From: an uncultured Clostridia bacterium | GTDB lineage: Bacteria; Bacillota; Clostridia; UBA1381 | Assembly (NCBI GenBank): GCA_934463455.1 | Contig: CAKSJU010000019.1 | Coordinates: 1 to 26,200 of the forward strand | DNA length: 26,200 nt | Reading direction: 5' to 3' | Shown: positions 7,382-16,064 of the stretch, in pieces | Numbering within the stretch: position 1 is the first letter of the stretch | Layout: each line of letters opens with the position of its first letter | Translations under genes and position numbers: made by a program | Notes under the pieces: generated by a model | The model's database searches: none | The model's input: the letters and a program-made list of their open reading frames with translations, nothing else | What the model was told of the DNA's origin: nothing

Positions 7382-8212
7382 ATGAAAAACAAGGAATTTA
7401 TTTTTAATAAGCTGAATGAAAAAAAAGTTTTAATTGCCGCGCATCAGGGAACATTTGGCGGAAATATATGTTCCAATACAATCTCATCCGGAAAGAATGC
7501 ACTTTTACACGGAGCGGATATTATTGAAGCAGATGTTACCAGGGATTTGGAAGGTGTATTATATATGTTTCATGATGCGCATGAAAAATTTAATTTTGCC
7601 TCCGATAAACATATACCGGAAATGACAACAGAAGAGGTATCGCAATTAAGGGGATTTAATTCAAATGGTGATAAAAGGAAAACAGGAGTGGATAAGCTAA
7701 AAGATTATCTGAATTATTTCCGGGGGAATGATTGTATGATAAATCTTGACAGATGCTGGGACATTTGGGATGATGTTAATAAAGTCGTGGCTGAATTTGA
7801 TATGTTCGATAGGATAATTTATAAAAGTCCGGCAGACTCAAAATATTACCGATATGTGAAAAACAGTAAATTTCCAATGATATATATGCCGATAATTTCA
7901 TCAAAAGAACAGGCAGAAGAAGCTCTTTCGTACGGAGAGTGCATTGCAGGATTTGAAATTTTATATACAGATGATTCATCATATTTGATTAGCGAAGAAT
8001 TTATAAACAAATGTAAGCAAAACAAAATTATTTTGTGGTCAAATTCTATAGTTGTTAACGATACCGATATTTTATCGGCGGGGCATGACGATAACGCAAT
8101 TATCGAAAAGGGCTTGCCTGAGTGGAAGTGGCAATTGTCGAAAAAATTCGATATAATTCAAACCGATTGGCCTGCTCTTTGGGTGAATTTCAGAAAAGAA
8201 TATTTTAAATAA
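7382..8212 (+). CDS. Glycerophosphodiester phosphodiesterase family protein
   Basis: 276 residues, no signal peptide, so cytoplasmic. GDPD enzymes are TIM barrels that cleave glycerophosphodiesters to glycerol-3-phosphate and an alcohol. Seen: H21 in AAHQG, E49 and D51 in GADIIEADV, and H64-D65 in MFHD, which match the metal and catalytic positions. The usual HRG is HQG (Q22), and the usual PENT is CSNT, so the arginine and glutamate of those motifs are missing. This is therefore a divergent member whose substrate may differ, or which may be only weakly active. The start ATG follows AAGGAGAG. It is the first gene behind the regulated promoter and lies 17 bases before the lyase gene, so they are co-transcribed. 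Why a polysaccharide locus would include it is an open question. Confidence 0.86.
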   Translation: MKNKEFIFNKLNEKKVLIAAHQGTFGGNICSNTISSGKNALLHGADIIEADVTRDLEGVLYMFHDAHEKFNFASDKHIPEMTTEEVSQLRGFNSNGDKRKTGVDKLKDYLNYFRGNDCMINLDRCWDIWDDVNKVVAEFDMFDRIIYKSPADSKYYRYVKNSKFPMIYMPIISSKEQAEEALSYGECIAGFEILYTDDSSYLISEEFINKCKQNKIILWSNSIVVNDTDILSAGHDDNAIIEKGLPEWKWQLSKKFDIIQTDWPALWVNFRKEYFK

Positions 8213-8229
8213 TTGAATGAGGAAAGCGT

Positions 8230-11200
8230 ATGAATACATATTTTAAGAATAAATTACGGGTAATCTTATTTGTTATAATTTCAATGTCGTTTTTGGATGT
8301 TCCGCCTTTTGTCAAAGCGGAATCGACACCGATTTCAACAAAAGACGGTTATTTGGATGTTGAAATTGAGGATATGCCGTACAATCACGATTTTTTCGGA
8401 ATTATTGAAGATGAAATGTTTTCGGGCGGCAAGGCTCTAAAGCCGTCAAGCGAGGATAAAACACTTCCGGATCCGACCGATGAGGCTCAGCTTGATTTAA
8501 GCTTTACGGCAGATAAAGGGGGAACATATCAACTTTGGGTAAGACACACGGCAGAGATAATAAATCAGCGCGGTCAGTCTGTATTTTTGTCTTTGGGGAA
8601 CGGAGTTTATTCCAATTTTAGATTAACGGCAGAGCCAAGAGATCCCGTATGGATAAAAATCGGCTCAATAACCGTAAAGGAAGGCAATGTGGGCAGTGTA
8701 AGATTAAGAAGAAGGCAAAGTGCATATATTGGATTTGACCGATATATTGTCACAAAGGATGCGTCTTTTGTACCTTCAGATATCGATCTTGGCATAACAG
8801 AACAACAAAGCGAAGGTAAGAATTTTAAAATAAAAGGCGGTCAAGGCTCTTGTGAAGCAGAGGATATAACAATATTCAGAAATTTTGATTTAACAAGCAG
8901 CTTTAAAATGTCCGGCGAAACGGGAATTAAAAATACCGGTGCATCGTCGGCATCAAATGTAAGCACCAATCAAGCTGACGCAAGATTCAGCTTAACCTGC
9001 GATGAGCCGGGAACATATTATGTTTGGGGTTATGTCAGAGGAAATTCAAGCTCGAATATTATACTTTTATCTGTAAACGGCGGAAACTATGAGCAGATTT
9101 CAATAGATAATACCGGTGGAAAATTTCAATGGCAGAAACTGTATGTTTTCTCTTCTACGGAGAGAAATCAAAAAAACGACATAAGAATAAGAGTAAATAA
9201 AGGCTCATCGGAAATTGACAAATTCGTTTTTGTTAATGATATTATGAAACAACCGTATGGACTGCTTGGAAATTTGATAGAAAAGGATACAAAGGTTACT
9301 AATCCGTATGCCGATGTTGATATAGAACTTCCGCAAAAGCATCCGAGAGTATATTTTGCGGATGGCGATATTGAAAGAATACTTGCCGATAAAGATAAGG
9401 ATGACAATGTAGTTGCATGGGAAAAATTAAATTCTTACATTAACGCCGGATTGAGTGAAAACTTTACCGGTAAATTATCATCACCGCAGTCGGGAAAATC
9501 CAACGCAAACAGCAGTACGGAAACAACCATAGAATCACTTGCTTTTGATTATCTTGTAAACAAAAATGTACAAAGCGGCGAAAAAGCAGTTTTGGCAATG
9601 AGAAATTATCTTGAAGGTGTTGTGTTTACAGGTGCGTATTCCGATACATATGTGCGTGGTGCAGGTCAACTTATATTCCATGTTGCGGAGGTTTACGATT
9701 GGTGTTATGACCTTTTGGACAAAAATACAAAAAAATATTTTATAGAAAGATGTATTGAAATAGCCGGAGACGGCTTGGAAGTGAGATGGCCGTTTAACGG
9801 GAACGGAGTTTCGGGACATACGGCAGAGGCACAATTACAAAGAGATTTACTTGCATTTTCAATAGCTGTAGCAGACGAGAGACCTGATATATTTAAAAGA
9901 ATGATGGGTGTTTTGTATGAGAACTATGTTCCGCAAAGAAAACGAATATACGAAGCACATATGCCTAATCAAGGCAGTCAGTACGGATGCTATCGCGGAA
10001 GATGGGAACTTTTGGCAGCTATTTTGATGGAAAAAATAGGTGTTCATGATTTTTACGGTGAAGACCAGCATTATTTCCCATATTGGTATTTGTATGCAAG
10101 AAGACCTGATGGCTTGATTTTCAGAGACGGCGACGCAAGAATAGACGGCAGAGCTGTGGGAGAATATCTTACAAGACCTGATATGATGCGCGTTATGTTG
10201 CTTTCATCATATCTGTATAATGATGGATTCTTAAAGGAGGAGTTTAACCGTCAATTCGGACTTGGAAAGAGCTTTGCAGCCGGGCACGACGGTATGTCTC
10301 CGGTGGAATTTATATGCTTTTACAGGGCGGATTTAGAAACAAAAAGCAGTAAAAGCCTGCCTTATACAATGTATTTCCCGTCACCAAAGGGTGCTATGAT
10401 TGCCAGGACGGGTTGGAATGACGGAATGGATTCGGATGATGTGGTTGCATATATGAATTTGGATGAATACAATTTCGGAAATCATGACCATATAGATGCG
10501 GGACATTTCCAACTGTACTATAAAGGTCTTTTGGCAGGAGATATGGGTGGATATATCACATATGGTTCAGCGCATGACAGAGGATATTTTAAGAGGAGTG
10601 TTGCTCATAATACGCTTGCCGTACGAAATCCTCAAAGCCCTGTTACATTCCAGGGTTATACAACTTATGATGGAGGTCAACGTTCACCGAGAAATGGTTC
10701 GGATATGGGTGCAGATGTATTTAAAACTGAGGATGCACATTTTGCGGAAATTTTGGGGCATGAATTCGGTGAAGACAAAAATAAACCGTTCTATTCGTAT
10801 CTTTCGGGTAATTTGACAAAGGCATATAACAGCGATACTGTTGAAAATTATGAGAGAAGCTTTATGTTCTATAATTTGCAAAACAAGGAGCACCCCGCTG
10901 CTATGGTGATTTTCGATAGGGTGACTGCAAAAAGTGCTGAATATAAAAAGGCATGGCTTTTGAACGGACAAATGAAACCGGAGGTTGCGGAAAACAGAAC
11001 AGTATTCACGAATAATGAAAACGGATATAATGGTAAAATGATAGTTGACACACTTTTGCCTGAAAAAAACAATACTGAAATATCAGTAATAGGCGGAGAA
11101 GGCAAGGACGCATGGGTTTATGATAAAAACTATCCTCAAGGTGCAGAATTAGATCCTACACTTGTGCATGAATCTGTTGGTTACAGAATAGAGGTATCAC

Positions 11201-12420
11201 CTAAAAATGCAGCAGATAAGGATTATTTCTTAAATGTCATACAGGTTGGTGATGCAGACTCATCCGCGGATCCTCTTACACCGACAATCATAAAAAATGA
11301 AAGTTGTATTGGTGCTAAATTGAATGATACCGTAACAATTTTCAAAACAGGTTACGGCAGAAGCAAAGAGACAGTTAACTTTTCGTTAGATGACGGTAAT
11401 TACAAAATATCGGTGTGCGATAATACTGAAGGCGAATGGTCGGTAAAGAAAGACGGGAACGAGATAATGACGATTTCAGCTTCAAAGGATGGCGGCGTAC
11501 TGTTCTTTGAAGGCACAGGCGGCGAGTATACCATTGAATACAAGGATGATAAATTACAAGAAGAAATTGCTGCTGAAATTTCAGATGACAGTTCCGCTTA
11601 TAAAAATGATGTAGGCACAAGAATTTACAATAATTATATTTATTCTCCGACATTGGCAAAAGAATTTGATGGAAATGTATATGTTCCGCTGAAGGCGATA
11701 ACTCAAAAACTTGGAGGCGAGGTATCATGGGAAAACGGAGCGGCAATTGTAAGATATGAAAACGAAACAATTGAAATTGTGCCGGAAAGCGATGTTGCAA
11801 CTGTAAACGGAATTTCCGAAACAATGCCGTATAAGGCAATGATTGTGGACGGTACTATGCTTGTTTCACCTGTGCTCATATCAAAATATATGTTTACAGA
11901 GTGGAAATATGATCCTGTTGTAAAAATAGTTCAGTTCAAGAGCTATAAAAGAGGTAATACGAGAGATATTAATAATCAGCTTTGTTTTGATAACAAACAT
12001 AAAGAAATTGAGAATTCTCTCACAGTTTATGCTGTTTTGCAAAGTGACAGTGACGGAAATAATATTGAAAATTCAATTGACGGAAACTTTGATACAAGAT
12101 GGGCTGTGCAGGGAACAAGAAGCAATCCTGCATGGGGCATATATGATTTTGGAAATGTTAAGCAATTAGATACATTGTATCTTGCATTTATGCAGGGTGC
12201 AAGCAGAAAAGCATATTTCAGAATTGAAGCTTCGGAAGACGGCAATAAATTTTTCACTGTAATAGAAAATGCCGAATCAAGCGGAGAAACAGATGAATTT
12301 GATTCGTATGATTTGGGTGGAGTAAAGGCAAGATATTTGAAGATTTATGGATACGGAAATAATTCTTCTGCTTCTGCATCATGGAACTCCATAACCGAAT
12401 TTGCCGTTGCAGGCCGATAG
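8230..12420 (+). CDS. Secreted multidomain heparinase II/III-type polysaccharide lyase
   Basis: 1396 residues. Signal peptide at about 1-31 (ends VKAES). Two carbohydrate-binding-like beta-sandwich modules follow at about 40-185 and 200-335. The catalytic part starts with HPRVYF at 371: an alpha/alpha toroid to about 720, then the heparinase II/III beta-sandwich with NHDHIDAGHF at 751-760. Candidate catalytic residues are H530, Y585 and H752/H754, by analogy with PL12/15/17/21 lyases, which abstract a proton with Tyr/His. A copper-amine-oxidase-N-like domain at about 1131-1240 is often seen in Firmicute envelope proteins. An F5/8 type C (CBM32-like) module at about 1250-1396 contains DGNFDTRW. 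It would cut uronate polymers outside the cell, leaving unsaturated ends for GH88. ATG preceded by GAGGAAAGCGT. The polymer cannot be named, and the low resemblance outside motifs may mean a new subfamily. Confidence 0.87.
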   Translation: MNTYFKNKLRVILFVIISMSFLDVPPFVKAESTPISTKDGYLDVEIEDMPYNHDFFGIIEDEMFSGGKALKPSSEDKTLPDPTDEAQLDLSFTADKGGTYQLWVRHTAEIINQRGQSVFLSLGNGVYSNFRLTAEPRDPVWIKIGSITVKEGNVGSVRLRRRQSAYIGFDRYIVTKDASFVPSDIDLGITEQQSEGKNFKIKGGQGSCEAEDITIFRNFDLTSSFKMSGETGIKNTGASSASNVSTNQADARFSLTCDEPGTYYVWGYVRGNSSSNIILLSVNGGNYEQISIDNTGGKFQWQKLYVFSSTERNQKNDIRIRVNKGSSEIDKFVFVNDIMKQPYGLLGNLIEKDTKVTNPYADVDIELPQKHPRVYFADGDIERILADKDKDDNVVAWEKLNSYINAGLSENFTGKLSSPQSGKSNANSSTETTIESLAFDYLVNKNVQSGEKAVLAMRNYLEGVVFTGAYSDTYVRGAGQLIFHVAEVYDWCYDLLDKNTKKYFIERCIEIAGDGLEVRWPFNGNGVSGHTAEAQLQRDLLAFSIAVADERPDIFKRMMGVLYENYVPQRKRIYEAHMPNQGSQYGCYRGRWELLAAILMEKIGVHDFYGEDQHYFPYWYLYARRPDGLIFRDGDARIDGRAVGEYLTRPDMMRVMLLSSYLYNDGFLKEEFNRQFGLGKSFAAGHDGMSPVEFICFYRADLETKSSKSLPYTMYFPSPKGAMIARTGWNDGMDSDDVVAYMNLDEYNFGNHDHIDAGHFQLYYKGLLAGDMGGYITYGSAHDRGYFKRSVAHNTLAVRNPQSPVTFQGYTTYDGGQRSPRNGSDMGADVFKTEDAHFAEILGHEFGEDKNKPFYSYLSGNLTKAYNSDTVENYERSFMFYNLQNKEHPAAMVIFDRVTAKSAEYKKAWLLNGQMKPEVAENRTVFTNNENGYNGKMIVDTLLPEKNNTEISVIGGEGKDAWVYDKNYPQGAELDPTLVHESVGYRIEVSPKNAADKDYFLNVIQVGDADSSADPLTPTIIKNESCIGAKLNDTVTIFKTGYGRSKETVNFSLDDGNYKISVCDNTEGEWSVKKDGNEIMTISASKDGGVLFFEGTGGEYTIEYKDDKLQEEIAAEISDDSSAYKNDVGTRIYNNYIYSPTLAKEFDGNVYVPLKAITQKLGGEVSWENGAAIVRYENETIEIVPESDVATVNGISETMPYKAMIVDGTMLVSPVLISKYMFTEWKYDPVVKIVQFKSYKRGNTRDINNQLCFDNKHKEIENSLTVYAVLQSDSDGNNIENSIDGNFDTRWAVQGTRSNPAWGIYDFGNVKQLDTLYLAFMQGASRKAYFRIEASEDGNKFFTVIENAESSGETDEFDSYDLGGVKARYLKIYGYGNNSSASASWNSITEFAVAGR

Positions 12421-12550
12421 TAATTAAGAAATGGTACACACAAGTAGGATGTGGGGCGAAAGCCCCACAAACAAAGTCTACTGCTTAAAAATAAGGGCTG
12501 TGTGAAGGCAATACCTGAACGATAAATAATGAAAAATAACGCAAAATGAT
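12421..12550. other. Spacer with nested inverted repeats after the lyase gene
   Basis: TGTGGGGC-GAAA-GCCCCACA (12450-12469) is a perfect eight-pair stem with a GNRA loop. It is nested inside AGTAG (12443-12447)/CTACT (12478-12482), and that inside CACACA (12437-12442)/TGTGTG (12499-12504). No T-run follows, so it is not a canonical terminator, though it could stabilise or weakly terminate the lyase mRNA. It sits just before the operator and promoter of the transporter operon. Confidence 0.55.
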
Positions 12551-12567
12551 AAGTTTTGATAGTTGAA
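12551..12567 (+). promoter_or_regulatory. Operator candidate, copy 2
   Basis: AAGTTTTGATAGTTGAA, an exact 17-base copy of 7310-7326 and in the same position relative to the -35 box. Flanking bases differ, which argues that the 17 bases themselves are conserved for binding rather than through recent duplication of the whole region. Confidence 0.65.
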
Positions 12568-12591
12568 ACACTGCATTGTTTTAAGTATAAT
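12563..12591 (+). promoter_or_regulatory. Promoter of the transporter-surface protein operon
   Basis: TTGAAA (12563-12568), a 17-base spacer, then TATAAT (12586-12591). A second TATAAT lies at 12601-12606, as at the GDPD promoter. Expected start near 12598, giving a leader of about 50 bases before the first permease gene. Confidence 0.72.
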
Positions 12592-12646
12592 AAATACAAG
12601 TATAATAATTAGTACAAATTCGCTGAAAAAAGGAGTTGCATTAAAA

Positions 12647-13579
12647 TTGAAAAAGCGAACAGCGGTAATTCATCAAAAAACATTATGGCAGAATGCCAGA
12701 GAACACTGGATTGCCTATTTGATGATTTTGCCTACTATAATTTGGTTTATAGTTTGGAAGTATTTTCCTATGTATGGAATTTTGGTTGCTTTTAAAGATT
12801 ATTCGGTTTTTAAAGGAGTTTGGGGCAGTGAATGGGTAGGAATGGAAAACTTTAAGGAATTCTTTTCGAGCCCATACGCATGGAGAGTTATCCGAAATAC
12901 GCTTTTAATAAACATATATAGCCTTTTGACTGTATTCCCGGCAACGATAGTGTTGGCACTGTTGCTTAATGAATTGCGTTCAAAGATATTCAAATCGGGA
13001 GTGTCGACGATGTTATATTTACCGCATTTTATTTCTACTGTTGTTGTTGCGGGTATAGTAATCACGTTTTTGTCACCTTCAAGCGGAATAATAAATATAC
13101 TTATTGAAAAATTAGGCGGGAATAAGACATATTTCTTAACGAAGCCGGAATATTTCAGGACTATATTTATACTTATGCAGGCATGGCAGGGGCTGGGCTT
13201 CGGTACGATATTGTATACATCTGCATTATGCGGAATTGACGATTCGCTTTATGAGGCGGCACAGCTTGACGGTGCAGGCAAGCTAAGGCAGATATGGCAT
13301 ATTACTTTACCCGGTATAGCACCTACGATTTCAATAAAGCTTATACTTGCGCTGGGGGGTCTTTTATCGGTTGGAGCAGATTCAATACTGCTTTTGTATC
13401 AGCCGATTACTTACGAAACGGCAGATGTTATTGGGACTTTTGTATACAGAGCGTCTATTGAAAATAATAACTATTCGTTAGGAACGGCAGTTGGTTTGTT
13501 TAATGGAATTATCGGTTGTATACTTGTTGTAGCTTCAAACAGGTTATCGCGAAAAATAAGCAATTCGAGTATTTGGTAG
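12647..13579 (+). CDS. ABC sugar transporter permease, LplB type
   Basis: 310 residues from a TTG at 12647, with AGGAG at 12631-12635 upstream (11-base spacing). A longer in-frame start at 12563 lies on the -35 box itself, so it cannot be in the mRNA. The protein has six or so hydrophobic membrane segments. The EAA loop YEAAQLDGAGKLRQ begins at Y202, where the cytoplasmic ATPase docks. It belongs to the MalF/LplB-like permeases of carbohydrate importers in the CUT1 family. It is the first gene of the operon, with the partner permease 14 bases downstream. No ATPase gene is in the window; such systems usually share a genome-encoded MsmK-type ATPase. Confidence 0.93.
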   Translation: MKKRTAVIHQKTLWQNAREHWIAYLMILPTIIWFIVWKYFPMYGILVAFKDYSVFKGVWGSEWVGMENFKEFFSSPYAWRVIRNTLLINIYSLLTVFPATIVLALLLNELRSKIFKSGVSTMLYLPHFISTVVVAGIVITFLSPSSGIINILIEKLGGNKTYFLTKPEYFRTIFILMQAWQGLGFGTILYTSALCGIDDSLYEAAQLDGAGKLRQIWHITLPGIAPTISIKLILALGGLLSVGADSILLLYQPITYETADVIGTFVYRASIENNNYSLGTAVGLFNGIIGCILVVASNRLSRKISNSSIW

Positions 13580-13593
13580 GGGGTGAGAATAAT

Positions 13594-14463
13594 ATGAAAG
13601 AAACACTTGGCGAAAAGATTTTTAACGTATTTAACTGCTGTCTTATGATAGTTTTGGTAATAATTGCAATTTATCCTATTTGGTACATACTTGTTGCTTC
13701 TTTAAGCTCAGGAACAGCAGTTTCAGAGGGTAGAGTAATATTTTGGATTAAGGATTTTACTTTTGCGGCTTACAGGCAGATTTTTAAAGCAGGAAATTTG
13801 GGCAGAGCATTTGGCAACACAGTTTTTTATTCTGTTGTAGGCTCGCTTATAAGTATGGTAATGACAACTATGGCTGCGTTTACTCTTTCAATAAGAGATT
13901 TGCCTTTCAAAAAACCAATAACACTTCTGTTCATGTTCACAATGTGGTTCGGTGCAGGAATGATGCCTACATATATTAATATTAAAAATCTCGGGCTTTT
14001 AGACACAAGAACCGCAATACTTTTGCACGAAGTTGTTTCGGTGTGGAACTTAATACTTATGAGGTCGTTCTTTGATTCTATCCCAAGTGAAATGGAAGAA
14101 TCGGCAAAGATTGACGGCGCAAATGAATTTGTATTGTTCTTAAAGATTTATTTACCGCTTTCCACGGCGGCACTTGCTACAATTTGGCTTTATTATTTCG
14201 TAGGAAGATGGAACGCATATTTTTGGTCAATGATTCTTTTGACCGATGAGAAAAAAATTCCGTTGCAGGTCGTTTTAAAGAAGTTTATAGTTGAAATGAA
14301 TGTTAATTTCAGTCAAAATGCAAATATTGACTATACTGTAACATCAAGGGAAACCTCGATTTTTGCAACAATTATGATATCGGTAATACCTATGATAGCT
14401 ATTTATCCGTTCATTCAGAAATACTTTGTAAAGGGTATTATGATTGGTGCGGTAAAAGGATAA
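13594..14463 (+). CDS. ABC sugar transporter permease, YtcP/MalG type
   Basis: 289 residues from the ATG at 13594, which follows GGGGGTGAG with nine-base spacing. Longer in-frame readings would run back into the first permease and lack a ribosome site. It is an integral membrane protein with several hydrophobic helices. The EAA-type loop EESAKIDGANEF starts at E168. It pairs with the LplB-like permease to form the transmembrane channel for oligosaccharide import. The C-terminus FVKGIMIGAVKG is typical of this permease class. The next gene, 29 bases downstream, encodes the matching binding protein, so the three core transporter parts are adjacent. Confidence 0.94.
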   Translation: MKETLGEKIFNVFNCCLMIVLVIIAIYPIWYILVASLSSGTAVSEGRVIFWIKDFTFAAYRQIFKAGNLGRAFGNTVFYSVVGSLISMVMTTMAAFTLSIRDLPFKKPITLLFMFTMWFGAGMMPTYINIKNLGLLDTRTAILLHEVVSVWNLILMRSFFDSIPSEMEESAKIDGANEFVLFLKIYLPLSTAALATIWLYYFVGRWNAYFWSMILLTDEKKIPLQVVLKKFIVEMNVNFSQNANIDYTVTSRETSIFATIMISVIPMIAIYPFIQKYFVKGIMIGAVKG

Positions 14464-14492
14464 AAATTATATAAAAATCAGGAGGAAAGAAA

Positions 14493-16043
14493 ATGAAAAC
14501 AAGGAAAAAGGGATTAAGAACTTTATCAGCATTGATGGCTTTAATAATTTCATTAGGTGTAATGACATCTTGCGGTAAAAAAGAGACAAAGCGGGTAAGC
14601 AGCGATGGGCTTGAATTAACGGTGTTTATGCACTTCTTCAATTATTGTGTGTACAATGACGATTGGACAATCTTTAAGAAGGCAGCCGAATTGACAGGTG
14701 TAAAATTAAAGGGTACTGCATCCGAATCTGTTTCGGACAGCTCACAAGCGTTCAATACAATGCTTGCGACAAGTCCGTTACCGGATATAATTCACTCAAG
14801 CATAGGCAATCTGAATGAAATAGGTGAAGATGGAGCTTTAATCCCGCTTGAGGATTTAATTGATAAATATGCTCCTAATATTAAGGAAAAATTTGAAAAA
14901 TATCCACAACTAAAAAAGAGAGCAACCGCAAATGACGGTCACATCTATTTTATTCCGGGTTCAATATCAGGACTTGATGCGGAAACAATTCCGTCACTCG
15001 GATGGTTTATAAGACAAGATTGGCTCGATAAGCTTGGCTTAAAGCAGCCTACAACAATAGATGAGCTTGTTAATGTTTGGACTGCATTCAGAAATGAAGA
15101 TCCAAACGGAAACGGAATAAAGGATGAAGTACCGTTCTTTACAAGAGTAGGCGGTCTTTCACCGTTGTTTGCACTGTTTAATACACAACCAAATGCTTAT
15201 ATACCCGATGAAAACGGAAAAATTTTTTATACACCTGTAACAGATGAATTTAAAACAGCAATCAAAGAAATTTCAAAATGGTATAAAGCAGGGCTTATTG
15301 ATGAGGAAGTATTTACGAGAGGCAACCAATCGAGAGAGCAGCTTTTGGGCGGAAACTTAGGCGGCTCTTGTCATGACTGGTTTTCAAGCACAGCTTCATA
15401 CACAGAAATGTATAAGGAGGCAGTACCGGGAATTAACTTTATTGCAATAGCACCGCCAAAAAATGTAGACGGAAAAATAGTTGAATGGGATTCAAGAACA
15501 CCTATGCACGGTCAAGGCTGGGGAATTTCAAAAGATAATAAGTATCCTGAAGAAACAATGAAATATTTGGATTTCTGGATGACAGATGAAGCAACAGATC
15601 TTATATCATACGGTGTTGAGGGCGTGCACTATGATGTAATAGACGGTAAGAAAGTATTTAAGGACGAAGTTTTGAAAGCAGAAGGCGGAGTTCCTACCTA
15701 TATGAGAAATCAAGGTCAGGTAGAAATCGGGGCAATCAGAAACTTTGACGCTGAAAAACAAGGTATGACAAAGGCAGCTCAGGAAGCATGGGATACATAT
15801 AATGACAGCGGTTGGTGCAAAAAGCAAGTAGAATTTGACCAGTTCACAAATGAAGAAAAGAAGATAAACGAAAAATATTCATCAAATATTAAAATCTATG
15901 TTGATGAGCAAAGTCAAAAATGGATTATGGGTGCTGAAGATGTAGATGCTACATGGGATACATTTGTAAGCACAGTTAAATCGATGAATTTGGATGAAAT
16001 GATTAAAATCAAACAAGCGGCATACGACAGATTGAATAAATAG
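14493..16043 (+). CDS. Extracellular solute-binding lipoprotein, LplA type
   Basis: 516 residues. Lipoprotein signal peptide with lipobox VMTSC; C27 would be lipid-modified and anchor the protein outside the membrane. The length of over 500 residues fits the LplA-like group of family 1 binding proteins, which bind oligosaccharides and hand them to LplB/YtcP permeases. The segment GGLSPLFALFNTQPNAYIPD and the WGISKDNKYPEETMKYLDFW block are typical of this group. GAGGAAAGAAA precedes the ATG. It is the third gene in the operon and ends 21 bases before the first unknown secreted protein, which may therefore work alongside uptake. The ligand is unknown, though locus content suggests an unsaturated uronate oligosaccharide. 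Confidence 0.94.
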   Translation: MKTRKKGLRTLSALMALIISLGVMTSCGKKETKRVSSDGLELTVFMHFFNYCVYNDDWTIFKKAAELTGVKLKGTASESVSDSSQAFNTMLATSPLPDIIHSSIGNLNEIGEDGALIPLEDLIDKYAPNIKEKFEKYPQLKKRATANDGHIYFIPGSISGLDAETIPSLGWFIRQDWLDKLGLKQPTTIDELVNVWTAFRNEDPNGNGIKDEVPFFTRVGGLSPLFALFNTQPNAYIPDENGKIFYTPVTDEFKTAIKEISKWYKAGLIDEEVFTRGNQSREQLLGGNLGGSCHDWFSSTASYTEMYKEAVPGINFIAIAPPKNVDGKIVEWDSRTPMHGQGWGISKDNKYPEETMKYLDFWMTDEATDLISYGVEGVHYDVIDGKKVFKDEVLKAEGGVPTYMRNQGQVEIGAIRNFDAEKQGMTKAAQEAWDTYNDSGWCKKQVEFDQFTNEEKKINEKYSSNIKIYVDEQSQKWIMGAEDVDATWDTFVSTVKSMNLDEMIKIKQAAYDRLNK

Positions 16044-16064
16044 TACCGATTTTGGAGGGAAAAA

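Noticed and set aside
11375..11839. 154-codon minus-strand frame inside the lyase gene
   Set aside because: Lies opposite a continuous, domain-recognisable coding region; composition is low complexity and there is no start signal.
1312..12433. Shared string ATTTCTTAAT near 1314, 4749 and (inverted) 12423
   Set aside because: Too short and AT-rich to separate from chance in this sequence; flanks do not align.
12563..12646. Upstream TTG start extending the first permease by 28 residues
   Set aside because: The TTG is part of the -35 box and lies before the predicted transcription start, so it cannot be translated from this promoter.
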